From Alphaproteobacteria bacterium (GTDB lineage: Bacteria; Pseudomonadota; Alphaproteobacteria; Micavibrionales; UBA2020), in assembly GCA_018971405.1 (NCBI GenBank), contig JAGXAX010000103.1, positions 1 through 5,734 of the forward strand: a DNA stretch of 5,734 nt, in the 5' to 3' direction. Below, piece after piece: positions 1 to 5,734 of this stretch (position 1 is its first letter; each line of letters opens with the position of its first letter). The notes below the pieces were generated by a model. That model had not been told where the DNA came from and did no database searches. It saw only the letters and a program-made list of their open reading frames with translations. Position numbers and translations under genes: made by a program.

Positions 1-548
1 CGTTCACGCTCGACATGTCGACGAGCGCGGCTGCGATGGGCAAAATCCGCCTTGCCTACATTTCCGGCGCTTCCGTCGAAGAGCATCTGCTTCAGGATGC
101 GCAAGGGCATCCGGCGACCGATCCCGCCGTCCTGTTCATGGAGCCGAAGGGCAGCCTTCTGCCCATGGGCGGTTCGGGGGGCGGCTATAAGGGGTTCGGT
201 CTTTCAATGATGGTCGATTGTCTCGTCGCCGGATTGTCCGGCGGCTTCGCGCCGCCCGCGCCGGAAGGCGCGCCGCCGACGAATAATGTTTTGGTCAACA
301 TCTGGAATCCGGAGAAGTTTTCCGGTGTGGCGCACATGCAAAAGGAAGCGGAAAAATATCTCGCCTTCGTCCGCGCGACGCCGCCTGTCGATCCCGCGCG
401 TCCTGTCCGCGTCGCGGGCGATCGCGCGCAGGAAGAAAAAATCCGCCGCGAAAAAAACGGCATTCCCTTGAGCCGCGGCAGTGCGGTCGCGCTGGCGCGG
501 CAGGCGGAAAAGCTGGGCATTGCCGCGCCTGCGGCGTTCAATGGTTAA
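1..548 (+). CDS. Ldh2/malate-L-lactate dehydrogenase family oxidoreductase, C-terminal part (5' end outside window)
   Basis: The frame is already open at the window edge (first full codon at 3) and gives about 181 residues up to TAA at 546-548. The first residues, FTLDMSTSAAAMGKI, match the conserved DMxTSxxAxGK segment of the malate/L-lactate dehydrogenase family (the Ldh2, AllD, YiaK and ComC group), which is unrelated to classical Rossmann-fold LDH/MDH. Further family signs are GSLLPMGG followed by KGFGLSMMVDCLVAGLSGG, and a tail with a GDRAQEEK segment and NGIPLSRGSAVALARQAEKLGI, matching the usual PGE...GIPL...LGI ending. Members are cytosolic and reduce or oxidise 2-keto/2-hydroxy acids with NAD(P); the actual substrate cannot be told from this fragment. 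The ATG at 15 is internal to the conserved motif and is not the start. The gene converges on the GGDEF gene ending at 596, and its last codons lie inside a short tandem repeat. Confidence 0.85.
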   Translation, partial: FTLDMSTSAAAMGKIRLAYISGASVEEHLLQDAQGHPATDPAVLFMEPKGSLLPMGGSGGGYKGFGLSMMVDCLVAGLSGGFAPPAPEGAPPTNNVLVNIWNPEKFSGVAHMQKEAEKYLAFVRATPPVDPARPVRVAGDRAQEEKIRREKNGIPLSRGSAVALARQAEKLGIAAPAAFNG

Positions 549-599
549 TCGCGCCTGCGGCGTTCAATAGCTAATTGCGCCTGCGGCTTCAAGGATTAG
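524..599. repeat. three imperfect 26-nt tandem repeats at the end of the dehydrogenase gene
   Basis: Copies lie at 524-549, 550-575 and 576-599. Each begins with (c/t)GCGCCTGCGGC, continues with (G)TTCAA and ends with a TTAAT-, CTAAT- or ATTAG-like segment. Copy 1 encodes the last residues of the dehydrogenase (APAAFNG) and its TAA stop; copies 2 and 3 are non-coding except that copy 3 touches the stop codon of the minus-strand GGDEF gene. Copies 1 and 2 differ at only about two positions, while copy 3 has a 1-nt deletion and more changes. Copy 1 can form a small GCCGC-GCCT-GCGGC hairpin without a clear T-run. Confidence 0.7.
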
Positions 600-1282
600 C
601 CGGTGCGGGCGGGACGGCGCTTCTTGTTCGCGTAGAGCGTGGCGTCCGCGGCGGCGTAGGCCGCGGCGAAGGACGTTTCCTCCGTCACGACCGCCGCGCC
701 GACGCTGGCGGAGAACGTGATCTTTTTACCCTGCCAGTCGACCGTCGTCTCCGCCAGAAGGGCGCGGATCTTCTCCAGATGGGCGGCGCCGCTTTCCGGC
801 GGGAGTTGCGTCAGCAGCAGCGCGAATTCATCGCCGCCGAGGCGCGCCGCGCCGTCGAGCATGCGGATGGACTGGAGCATCTTCTGGCTTAAGGCGCGCA
901 GGCAGGCATCGCCCGCGGCGTGGCCATAGGTGTCGTTGACCGGTTTGAAGAGGTCGAGGTCGATGAGAATCAAAAGCGCACCCGGCGAATGCCTGCGGTG
1001 GATGCGCGCCTGCTCCAGTTCGAAGAACCGCTCGAAGCCGCGGCGGTTCATGAGGCCGGTCAGCGGGTCGGTGGCGGCGAGGTCTTCGAGTTCGCGGATG
1101 CGGCGGTCCTGTTCCGCGATGCGCCGTTCCGACGTGCCGAGCAGGTGGTAGGCGTGCTTGAGAAGCGCGAGAGTCGCGCTTTGCGTGCGCCACCAGCCGT
1201 CGGCCGACGTTTTCGTCTCTCCGGACGGAGCGCGGTCATTGGACGGCAGGGGAGCCTGATGTCGTTGTTCGGTGTCGCTCAT
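596..1282 (-). CDS. stand-alone GGDEF-domain protein, probable diguanylate cyclase (copy 1 of 3)
   Basis: A protein of 228 residues. GGDEF enzymes make cyclic di-GMP from two GTP as dimers. Residues 1-35 are polar and look disordered; about 38-70 (LLKHAYHLLGTSERRIAEQ and on) is helical and probably a coiled dimerisation stalk. The GGDEF domain follows: TDPLTGLMNRRG at 71-82, LIDLDLFKPVNDTYGH (metal and GTP site), RMLD at 140-143 and GGDEF at 149-153. The spacing of RMLD to GGDEF matches the allosteric product-inhibition site of PleD-type cyclases, so both activity and feedback look intact. There is no sensory domain, signal peptide or membrane segment. ATG at 1282 is chosen because a GAGGAGG ribosome site sits 5 nt upstream; the in-frame GTG at 1288 would overlap that site. 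It is the last of three tandem paralogues on this strand and converges with the dehydrogenase gene. Activity is inferred. Confidence 0.93.
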   Translation of the reverse strand: MSDTEQRHQAPLPSNDRAPSGETKTSADGWWRTQSATLALLKHAYHLLGTSERRIAEQDRRIRELEDLAATDPLTGLMNRRGFERFFELEQARIHRRHSPGALLILIDLDLFKPVNDTYGHAAGDACLRALSQKMLQSIRMLDGAARLGGDEFALLLTQLPPESGAAHLEKIRALLAETTVDWQGKKITFSASVGAAVVTEETSFAAAYAAADATLYANKKRRPARTG

Positions 1283-1287
1283 GCGCA

Positions 1288-1294
1288 CCTCCTC
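1288..1294 (-). promoter_or_regulatory. strong Shine-Dalgarno site deciding the start of GGDEF copy 1
   Basis: On the minus strand GAGGAGG lies 5 nt before ATG (1282-1280). It supports the 228-residue product over a start at the GTG of 1288, which overlaps the site itself. Confidence 0.75.
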
Positions 1295-1356
1295 ATCAGG
1301 GGTATAAATAACATAATTCTGTAAAAATGCAAGTGAAAACAGGAAAAACGTCCGTC

Positions 1357-1377
1357 TTATTATACGTAATAATTATA
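1357..1377 (-). promoter_or_regulatory. possible promoter with inverted repeat upstream of GGDEF copy 1
   Basis: The 148-bp gap between GGDEF copies 1 and 2 is AT-rich, unlike the coding DNA. On the minus strand it holds two exact TATAAT hexamers, at 1377-1372 and 1364-1359. The downstream one overlaps a perfect inverted repeat, TTATTA-TACG-TAATAA (1357-1372). No convincing -35 box is found at 16-18 nt from either, so the promoter call is tentative; the inverted repeat would be a natural place for a regulator to bind. The leader to ATG 1282 would be about 70 nt. Confidence 0.35.
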
Positions 1378-1430
1378 TATAGCTTTGATATTTAATGATA
1401 TCGCAGATTTTTTTTACGGGCGGGTGGATT

Positions 1431-2006
1431 TTATATATTGTGGCCGAAACGCGCCTGCTTGCGGGCGTAAAGCGCTTCGTCGGCCAGCCTGTAGACATCG
1501 GCGTAGGCGCTTTCCCCCGTGACCGGCGCGGCGCCGAGACTGGCGCTGAAGTCGATCCTCCGTCCATGCCATTCCAGCGACAGGTGTTGCAGCAGGCGGC
1601 GTATCTTTTCCAGCACGATGTCGCCCAGCGCGTCGTCGATCTGGGTCAGGATGAGGACGAATTCGTCGCCGCCCAGCCGCCCCACGCCATCGAGCATCCG
1701 CACGCAGCCGTGCAGCCTTTCGCTCACCGCCATCAGGCAGGCGTCGCCCGCCGGATGGCCGTAGGCGTCGTTGATGGCCTTGAAGCGGTCAAAGTCGATC
1801 AGCGCGAAAAGCGCGCCGGGAGACTGCTTGCGCAGGATGCGCTGCTGCTCCAGCATGAAAAACCGCTCGACGCCGCGCCTGTTTAGCAAGCCGGTGAGAA
1901 TGTCGGTCGAGGCCTGGCGCTCCAGTTGGCGGATATAGGCGTCCCGGTCGGCGAGTAGAGCCTCGGCGGCGTCCAGCTTACGCTGTATCTGTTCGAGCTG
2001 TGCCAT
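1431..2006 (-). CDS. stand-alone GGDEF-domain protein, probable diguanylate cyclase (copy 2 of 3)
   Basis: The product is 191 residues from ATG at 2006 (203 if translation begins at the in-frame GTG at 2042). Both starts are possible: ATG has a weak GGAA about 7 nt upstream, while GTG has no properly spaced ribosome site, so ATG is preferred. The first 33 residues (MAQLEQIQRKLDAAEALLAD and on) have a heptad-like pattern and are probably a short coiled dimerisation helix. The GGDEF domain follows: TDILTGLLNRRG, LIDFDRFKAINDAYGH, the RMLD inhibitory site and RLGGDEF, with RMLD placed five residues before GGDEF as in product-inhibited cyclases. The C-terminal FSASLGAAPVTGES and ADEALYARK strand and helix are present. 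No sensor or membrane segment is seen. It is a clear paralogue of the genes on either side, in the same orientation. Cyclase activity is inferred from intact motifs. Confidence 0.92.
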   Translation of the reverse strand: MAQLEQIQRKLDAAEALLADRDAYIRQLERQASTDILTGLLNRRGVERFFMLEQQRILRKQSPGALFALIDFDRFKAINDAYGHPAGDACLMAVSERLHGCVRMLDGVGRLGGDEFVLILTQIDDALGDIVLEKIRRLLQHLSLEWHGRRIDFSASLGAAPVTGESAYADVYRLADEALYARKQARFGHNI

Positions 2007-2074
2007 TACTTTTTCCGCGTCGAGTGCGTATAAAAACCACACCCCGAAAGTAGCATATGAGTGTTAAGGCATTG

Positions 2075-2667
2075 CTAATGCAGGTTTTTCATAAATTTTA
2101 CAGCCGCGCGAGTCTTTTTAACTGCCGCTCGCGGCAGTTTGAACGGCGCGATTTTTCCGGCACGATTGAAGACCCGCCGAGAATAACCCTTGTCATTGGC
2201 GCCATGCCGCGATTGCTTGCTGGCGTAGAGGTTTTTATCCGCCTGCATGTAGACCTTCTCATACGCGCTGACGGCGGTGATTTGCGCTGCACCGGCACTG
2301 GCGCCTTCTTTCCCTGCCAGACGATATTGATTTCATCCAGCGCCTGCTGCAAGGCTTCCAGCTTGCGTTCGGCCTCTGCGGGGCGGACATGCAGAAGCAT
2401 CACCACGAATTCGTCGCCGTCGCGCCGCGCAAGGCCGTCCAGACGGCGCACTACGCGGCCATGCAAATTGCCCGCTTCTTTGAGGCAGGCGTCGCCAGCC
2501 TGATGGCCGTACGTATCGTTGGCGGGCTTGAAACGGTCAAGGTCGATGATGAACATGGCGCCGGAAGACTGCTTGCGGCGGAGGCGTTCCTCTTCCTGCG
2601 CGAAGAACACGTCAAGGCCGCGGCGGTTCATAAGGCCGGTCAGCGGGTCGGTCGTGTCTTTTTTCAT
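2075..2667 (-). pseudogene. frameshifted and degenerate GGDEF-domain gene (copy 3 of 3)
   Basis: Translation from ATG at 2667 gives MKKDTTDPLTGLMNRRG and then a GGDEF domain that aligns with the two neighbours to residue 121 (VWQGKK). Copy 1 continues there with ITFSASVGA. Here only two bases (2304-2303) separate AAG AAG from GCC AGT GCC, a net loss of 10 nt, so the frame shifts and runs as unrelated basic sequence to TAA at 2098. In the other frame the lost end is clear: ASAGAAQITAVSAYEKVYMQ followed by ADKNLYASKQSRHG, open to TAG at 2075, about 36 residues longer than the siblings. Other damage: the signature is DGDEF (83-87) instead of GGDEF, one residue is missing in the first beta strand (MFIIDLD against LLILIDLD), and there is no coiled N-terminus, with an in-frame TGA two codons before the ATG. 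The inhibitory motif RRLD (74-77) and NDTYGH remain. Catalysis is unlikely, though a sequencing error at the deletion cannot be excluded. Confidence 0.8.
2120..2139. repeat. 20-bp perfect palindrome (stem-loop)
   Basis: AACTGCCGCTCGCGGCAGTT has 9-bp arms around a 2-nt centre, or in RNA an 8-bp stem with a CUCG-like loop. On the + strand it is preceded by TTTTT and followed by only TTT; on the minus strand it is followed by AAAAA. It therefore lacks the T-run of a standard intrinsic terminator for either strand. It lies in the 3' tail of the broken GGDEF gene. It may be a weak terminator, a transcript-stabilising hairpin or a remnant of a palindromic repeat family. Confidence 0.6.
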
Positions 2668-2705
2668 AATTCATTAAACTTATATTTTAAATTTTATTGC
2701 TGCCT

Positions 2706-2734
2706 GTTGTAGTATTTTTACAATATTCTGTCAA
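2706..2734 (-). promoter_or_regulatory. sigma70-type promoter of GGDEF copy 3
   Basis: On the minus strand a perfect TTGACA (2734-2729) is followed after 17 nt by TACAAC (2711-2706, four of six matching TATAAT). Transcription would start near 2699, giving a leader of about 32 nt before ATG at 2667. A small inverted repeat, TTGTA-N7-TACAA (2707-2723), overlaps the -10 box. There is no good ribosome site before the ATG. Confidence 0.55.
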
Positions 2735-2778
2735 ATAATAAAACATGGAACGTTTAGCGGGTGACCAGCATTTTTTTC

Positions 2779-2807
2779 TTCTCAGCCTGCCATATTTGTT
2801 CTATATA
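2779..2807 (+). promoter_or_regulatory. possible uvrA promoter
   Basis: TTCTCA (2779-2784, four of six matching TTGACA) and TATATA (2802-2807, four of six matching TATAAT) are separated by 17 nt. Initiation would fall around 2814-2818, at or just before the uvrA ATG, so the mRNA would have almost no leader. The -10 box sits inside the LexA operator, as expected for repression. Confidence 0.4.
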
Positions 2808-2812
2808 TGTTC
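2798..2812 (+). promoter_or_regulatory. LexA operator (alphaproteobacterial SOS box) of uvrA
   Basis: GTTCTATATATGTTC is an exact GTTC-N7-GTTC direct repeat, the established LexA target in alphaproteobacteria, where uvrA and recA are known SOS genes. It ends 5 nt before the uvrA ATG and covers the likely -10 region, so LexA bound there would block initiation until RecA-driven LexA cleavage after DNA damage. Its position also argues against a longer uvrA starting at GTG 2761, which would put the operator inside the coding sequence. Confidence 0.85.
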
Positions 2813-2817
2813 TCAAT

Positions 2818-5691
2818 ATGGATGCTTATAACAAATTCATACGCGTACGCGGCGCGCGCGAGCACAACCTCAAAAGCATCGACGTCGATATCCCGCGCGA
2901 TCAGCTGGTGGTGATCACGGGGCTGTCGGGGTCGGGCAAGTCGTCGCTCGCCTTCGACACGGTCTATGCCGAGGGGCAGCGGCGTTATGTCGAGAGCCTC
3001 TCGGCCTATGCGCGGCAGTTTCTGGAGCTGATGCAAAAGCCGGACGTGGACAGCATCGAAGGACTGTCGCCCGCCATTTCCATCGAGCAGAAGACCACCT
3101 CGCGCAATCCGCGTTCGACCGTCGGCACCGTCACGGAAATTCACGATTACATGCGCCTTTTGTGGGCGCGGATCGGCGTGCCCTATTCGCCCGCCACCGG
3201 CAAGCCGATCGCCAGCCAGACGCCGACGCAGATGGTCGACCAGATCGTCGCCATGGGCGAGGGGACGCGGCTCTATCTGCTTGCGCCCGTCGTGCGCGGC
3301 CGCAAGGGCGAATATAAAAAAGATTTGCAGGAACTCAAGAAGAAAGGCTTCCAGCGCGTCAAGATCGACGGGAAATTCTACGAGCTTGACGGCACACCGA
3401 CGCTCGACAAGCAGATCAAACATGATATCTCCGTCGTCGTCGATCGCATCGTCGTCAAGAAAGACCTTGGCAACCGGCTCGCGGATTCCGTCGAAACCGC
3501 ATTGAAATTGTCGGACGGGCTGATCATCGCCGAAAACGCGGACAGCAAGGAAGAACATATTTTCTCGTCCAAATTCGCCTGCCCCGTCTCCGGCTTCACC
3601 ATCGCGGAGATCGAGCCGCGCCTCTTCTCGTTCAACAACCCGCACGGCGCCTGCCCCGCATGCGACGGCCTTGGGAGCAAGATGTATTTCGAGCCGGAGC
3701 TCGTGGTGCCGGATGGGTCGCTGTCGCTCGAAGAGGGCGCGATCGCCCCGTGGGCGAATTCCGCTTCCGGCTATTACGAGCAGACGCTGGAAAGCCTCTG
3801 CCGCCACTACAAAGGCCGGATGGATGCGCCGTGGGACAAGCTGCCGAAGAAGCTGCAGGAGGCGATTTTGTCCGGCTCCGGCAAAGACAAGATCGCTTTC
3901 AAATATTTCGACGGCCAGCGCAATTACACCACCACCAACGTTTTCGAAGGCGTCATCCCCAACATGCTGCGCCGCTACCGCGAGACGGACAGCTTCCGCG
4001 TGCGCGAGGAGATGGAACAGTACAAAGGCGAGCAAACCTGCGACGCCTGCGGCGGTCATCGCCTCAAGCCCGAGGCACTGGCGGTAAAGGTGGACATGAA
4101 GCATATCGGCGATATTTCCGCGCTGTCCATCGAGCATGCCTATGAATGGTTCGCCGCGCTGGGCGCGAAACTCGGAACCAAAGACAAAGAGATCGCCACG
4201 CGCATCCTGAAAGAGATCAACGAGCGTCTGACCTTTTTGATGAACGTCGGGCTGGATTATTTAAGCCTCAGCCGCATGTCCGGCACGCTTTCGGGCGGGG
4301 AGAGCCAGCGCATCCGCCTCGCCTCGCAGATCGGCTCCGGCCTGACGGGCGTTTTGTATGTGCTCGACGAGCCTTCCATCGGCCTCCATCAGCGCGACAA
4401 CAACCGGCTGCTGGATACATTGAAACGCCTGCGTGATCTCGGCAACACGGTTTTAGTGGTCGAGCATGACGAGGACGCGATCCGCACTGCGGATTATCTC
4501 ATCGACATGGGGCCGGGCGCGGGCATTCATGGCGGCCACGTCGTGGCTGCGGGCACGCCGCAAGAGGTGATGAAGGACAAGAAGGGCCTGACCGCGCAAT
4601 ACCTCAACGGCGCGCGCGAGATTCCGCTGCCCGGGCGCCGCCGCGACGGCAAGGCCGTACAGACGAAAAAAGGCACGGCAACGCAATATATCGAGGTCAC
4701 CGGCGCGCGCGAAAACAACCTTAAAAATGTTCATGCCAAAATCCCCGTCGGCACTTTCACTTGCGTTACCGGCGTTTCCGGCGGCGGAAAATCATCGCTG
4801 ATCATCGACACGCTTTATGCCGCCGCCGCCAAACGGCTGATGAAGGCGCGCACCCATCCGGGCGCGCACGACGACATCCTCGGCCTCGAATATATCGACA
4901 AGGTCATCGACATCGATCAGGCGCCGATCGGCCGCACGCCGCGCTCCAACCCCGCGACCTACACCGGCGCTTTCACGCCGATCCGCGACTGGTTTGCGGG
5001 CTTGCCGGAGGCGAAGGCAAGGGGGTATGGCGCGGGCAGGTTCTCGTTCAACGTCAAGGGCGGGCGCTGCGAGACCTGCGAGGGCGACGGCGTCATCAAG
5101 ATCGAAATGCACTTCCTGCCCGACGTGCATGTGACCTGCGACGCCTGCAAGGGCAAGCGCTACAACCGCGAGACTTTGGAAATCAAATATAAAGAGAAAA
5201 CCATTGCCGACATTCTCGACATGACGGTCGAGGAAGGCGCGGATTTCTTCAAGGCCGTGCCCGCGGTGCGCGACAAGCTGGAAGCCTTGAAGGAAGTCGG
5301 TCTCGGCTACATCCACATCGGCCAGCGGGCGACGACGCTTTCCGGCGGCGAGGCGCAGCGCGTGAAGCTTGCCAAGGAACTCGCCAAACGCGCCACGGGA
5401 CGCACGCTTTACATCCTTGATGAGCCGACCACGGGGTTGCATTTCGAGGACGTGCGGAAATTGCTTGAAGTGCTGCACCGACTCGTCGATCAGGGCAATA
5501 CCGTCGTCGTCATCGAGCATAACCTCGAAGTGATCAAAACGGCGGACTGGATCGTCGATATCGGCCCTGAAGGCGGGGACAAGGGCGGCGAGATCATCGT
5601 GCAGGACACGCCGGAGCGAGTGGCTGCGGAGAAACGCAGCTACACCGGCGCATTTTTGAAACCGTTGCTGAAGAAGTCAAAAGCGGCCTAA
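2818..5691 (+). CDS. uvrA: UvrA, excinuclease ABC subunit A
   Basis: A 957-residue cytosolic ATPase, close to the E. coli length of 940. UvrA dimers find bulky DNA lesions and load UvrB, starting nucleotide excision repair. Both ABC modules are complete. Module I: Walker [10 protein letters not shown] (35-43), LSGGE (491-495), Walker B VLDEPS (D517, E518) and VVEHD. Module [11 protein letters not shown] (652-660), LSGGE (841-845), ILDEPT (D868, E869) and VIEHN. The UvrB-binding region follows [20 protein letters not shown]. The zinc module important for DNA binding is intact (C751, C754, C774, C777). The first module is CPVSG...CPAC (C255, S258, C279, C282), so one expected cysteine is serine. 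A further CDAC pair is at 408-411. ATG 2818 is chosen because [19 protein letters not shown] lines up with the E. coli N-terminus and because the LexA box lies just upstream. No Shine-Dalgarno is visible, suggesting leaderless translation. It is divergent from the GGDEF cluster. Confidence 0.98.
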   Translation: MDAYNKFIRVRGAREHNLKSIDVDIPRDQLVVITGLSGSGKSSLAFDTVYAEGQRRYVESLSAYARQFLELMQKPDVDSIEGLSPAISIEQKTTSRNPRSTVGTVTEIHDYMRLLWARIGVPYSPATGKPIASQTPTQMVDQIVAMGEGTRLYLLAPVVRGRKGEYKKDLQELKKKGFQRVKIDGKFYELDGTPTLDKQIKHDISVVVDRIVVKKDLGNRLADSVETALKLSDGLIIAENADSKEEHIFSSKFACPVSGFTIAEIEPRLFSFNNPHGACPACDGLGSKMYFEPELVVPDGSLSLEEGAIAPWANSASGYYEQTLESLCRHYKGRMDAPWDKLPKKLQEAILSGSGKDKIAFKYFDGQRNYTTTNVFEGVIPNMLRRYRETDSFRVREEMEQYKGEQTCDACGGHRLKPEALAVKVDMKHIGDISALSIEHAYEWFAALGAKLGTKDKEIATRILKEINERLTFLMNVGLDYLSLSRMSGTLSGGESQRIRLASQIGSGLTGVLYVLDEPSIGLHQRDNNRLLDTLKRLRDLGNTVLVVEHDEDAIRTADYLIDMGPGAGIHGGHVVAAGTPQEVMKDKKGLTAQYLNGAREIPLPGRRRDGKAVQTKKGTATQYIEVTGARENNLKNVHAKIPVGTFTCVTGVSGGGKSSLIIDTLYAAAAKRLMKARTHPGAHDDILGLEYIDKVIDIDQAPIGRTPRSNPATYTGAFTPIRDWFAGLPEAKARGYGAGRFSFNVKGGRCETCEGDGVIKIEMHFLPDVHVTCDACKGKRYNRETLEIKYKEKTIADILDMTVEEGADFFKAVPAVRDKLEALKEVGLGYIHIGQRATTLSGGEAQRVKLAKELAKRATGRTLYILDEPTTGLHFEDVRKLLEVLHRLVDQGNTVVVIEHNLEVIKTADWIVDIGPEGGDKGGEIIVQDTPERVAAEKRSYTGAFLKPLLKKSKAA

Positions 5692-5734
5692 AAAACGCCG
5701 AGTTCTTTCAATTTTGCCTGAATCATCTGCAAAT
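5688..5734 (-). CDS. possible C-terminal end of an unidentified minus-strand gene (5' end outside window)
   Basis: Reading in from the right edge on the minus strand, one frame gives [14 protein letters not shown] and then TAG at 5690-5688, overlapping the uvrA TAA by three bases. The peptide looks like an amphipathic C-terminal helix, and tail-to-tail packing with uvrA is plausible. Only 14 codons are visible, a second frame is also open over this short distance, and no family can be named. Confidence 0.35.
   Translation of the reverse strand, partial: LQMIQAKLKELGVF

Noticed and set aside
1288..1294. GTG at 1288 as start of GGDEF copy 1
   Set aside because: It overlaps the GAGGAGG ribosome site that is well spaced for the ATG at 1282.
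1387..1415. Possible intrinsic terminator on the + strand (GATAT...ATATC then eight T)
   Set aside because: The stem is only 5 AT-rich pairs with spacer bases before the T-run, and no + strand gene ends upstream in this gap.
1395..1886. Long + strand frames opposite the GGDEF genes (also 920-1324 and 2057-2503)
   Set aside because: The minus strand encodes clear GGDEF domains here; the + strand frames show arginine/alanine-rich shadow sequence without family motifs.
2043..2074. Promoter for GGDEF copy 2 (TATGCT with an upstream TTAGCA)
   Set aside because: The spacer is only 15 nt and both boxes match four of six; too weak to annotate.
2761..2817. Upstream GTG start that would lengthen UvrA by 19 residues
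   Set aside because: The extra residues (hydrophobic, beginning [11 protein letters not shown]) have no counterpart in UvrA, no ribosome site precedes them, and the LexA operator would fall within the coding sequence.
2782..4137. 451-codon open frame on the minus strand opposite uvrA
   Set aside because: It is an antisense shadow caused by the GC-rich codon use of uvrA; the sense strand is a complete, conserved gene and the antisense protein has no recognisable domain. The same holds for 4792-5520 on the minus strand.
5683..5712. CGGC-N9-GCCG hairpin around the uvrA stop as a terminator
   Set aside because: A 4-bp stem with a 9-nt loop and no continuous T-run is too weak to call for either strand.

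Overview
The window looks like ordinary chromosome from a GC-rich alphaproteobacterium. The best lineage marker is a direct-repeat LexA operator, GTTC-N7-GTTC, directly in front of uvrA; this is the alphaproteobacterial SOS box, not the CTG-N10-CAG palindrome of gammaproteobacteria. A second hint is the CPVSG variant of the first UvrA zinc module, which I recall as usual in this class. Genus cannot be read from the sequence.

Layout, left to right. (1) The 3' part of a gene for a malate/L-lactate dehydrogenase-family (Ldh2-type) NAD(P)-dependent oxidoreductase enters on the + strand and stops at 548. Its last codons belong to a set of three imperfect 26-nt tandem repeats that fill the short gap to the next gene. 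(2) Three paralogous stand-alone GGDEF genes lie head to tail on the minus strand. The first (596-1282) and second (1431-2006) have intact GGDEF and RxxD inhibitory motifs and only a short coiled N-terminus. The third (2667 down to about 2075) appears broken: it lacks the coil, reads DGDEF instead of GGDEF, and has a net 10-nt deletion that shifts the frame before the last part of the domain. (3) A 150-bp AT-rich divergent control region (2668-2817) carries a good sigma70-like promoter for the third GGDEF gene and the LexA operator of uvrA. (4) A complete uvrA (2818-5691, 957 codons) encodes the damage-recognition ATPase of nucleotide excision repair. (5) The last 14 codons of a possible minus-strand gene overlap the uvrA stop codon.

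Functionally the window has three unrelated parts: a metabolic dehydrogenase, a small locally duplicated family of probable diguanylate cyclases (c-di-GMP synthesis), and an SOS-controlled DNA-repair gene. I found no mobile element, RNA gene or CRISPR array. No clearly new system is visible. The most notable points are the decaying GGDEF triplet, the apparently leaderless LexA-controlled uvrA start, and several short repeats and palindromes in the gaps.
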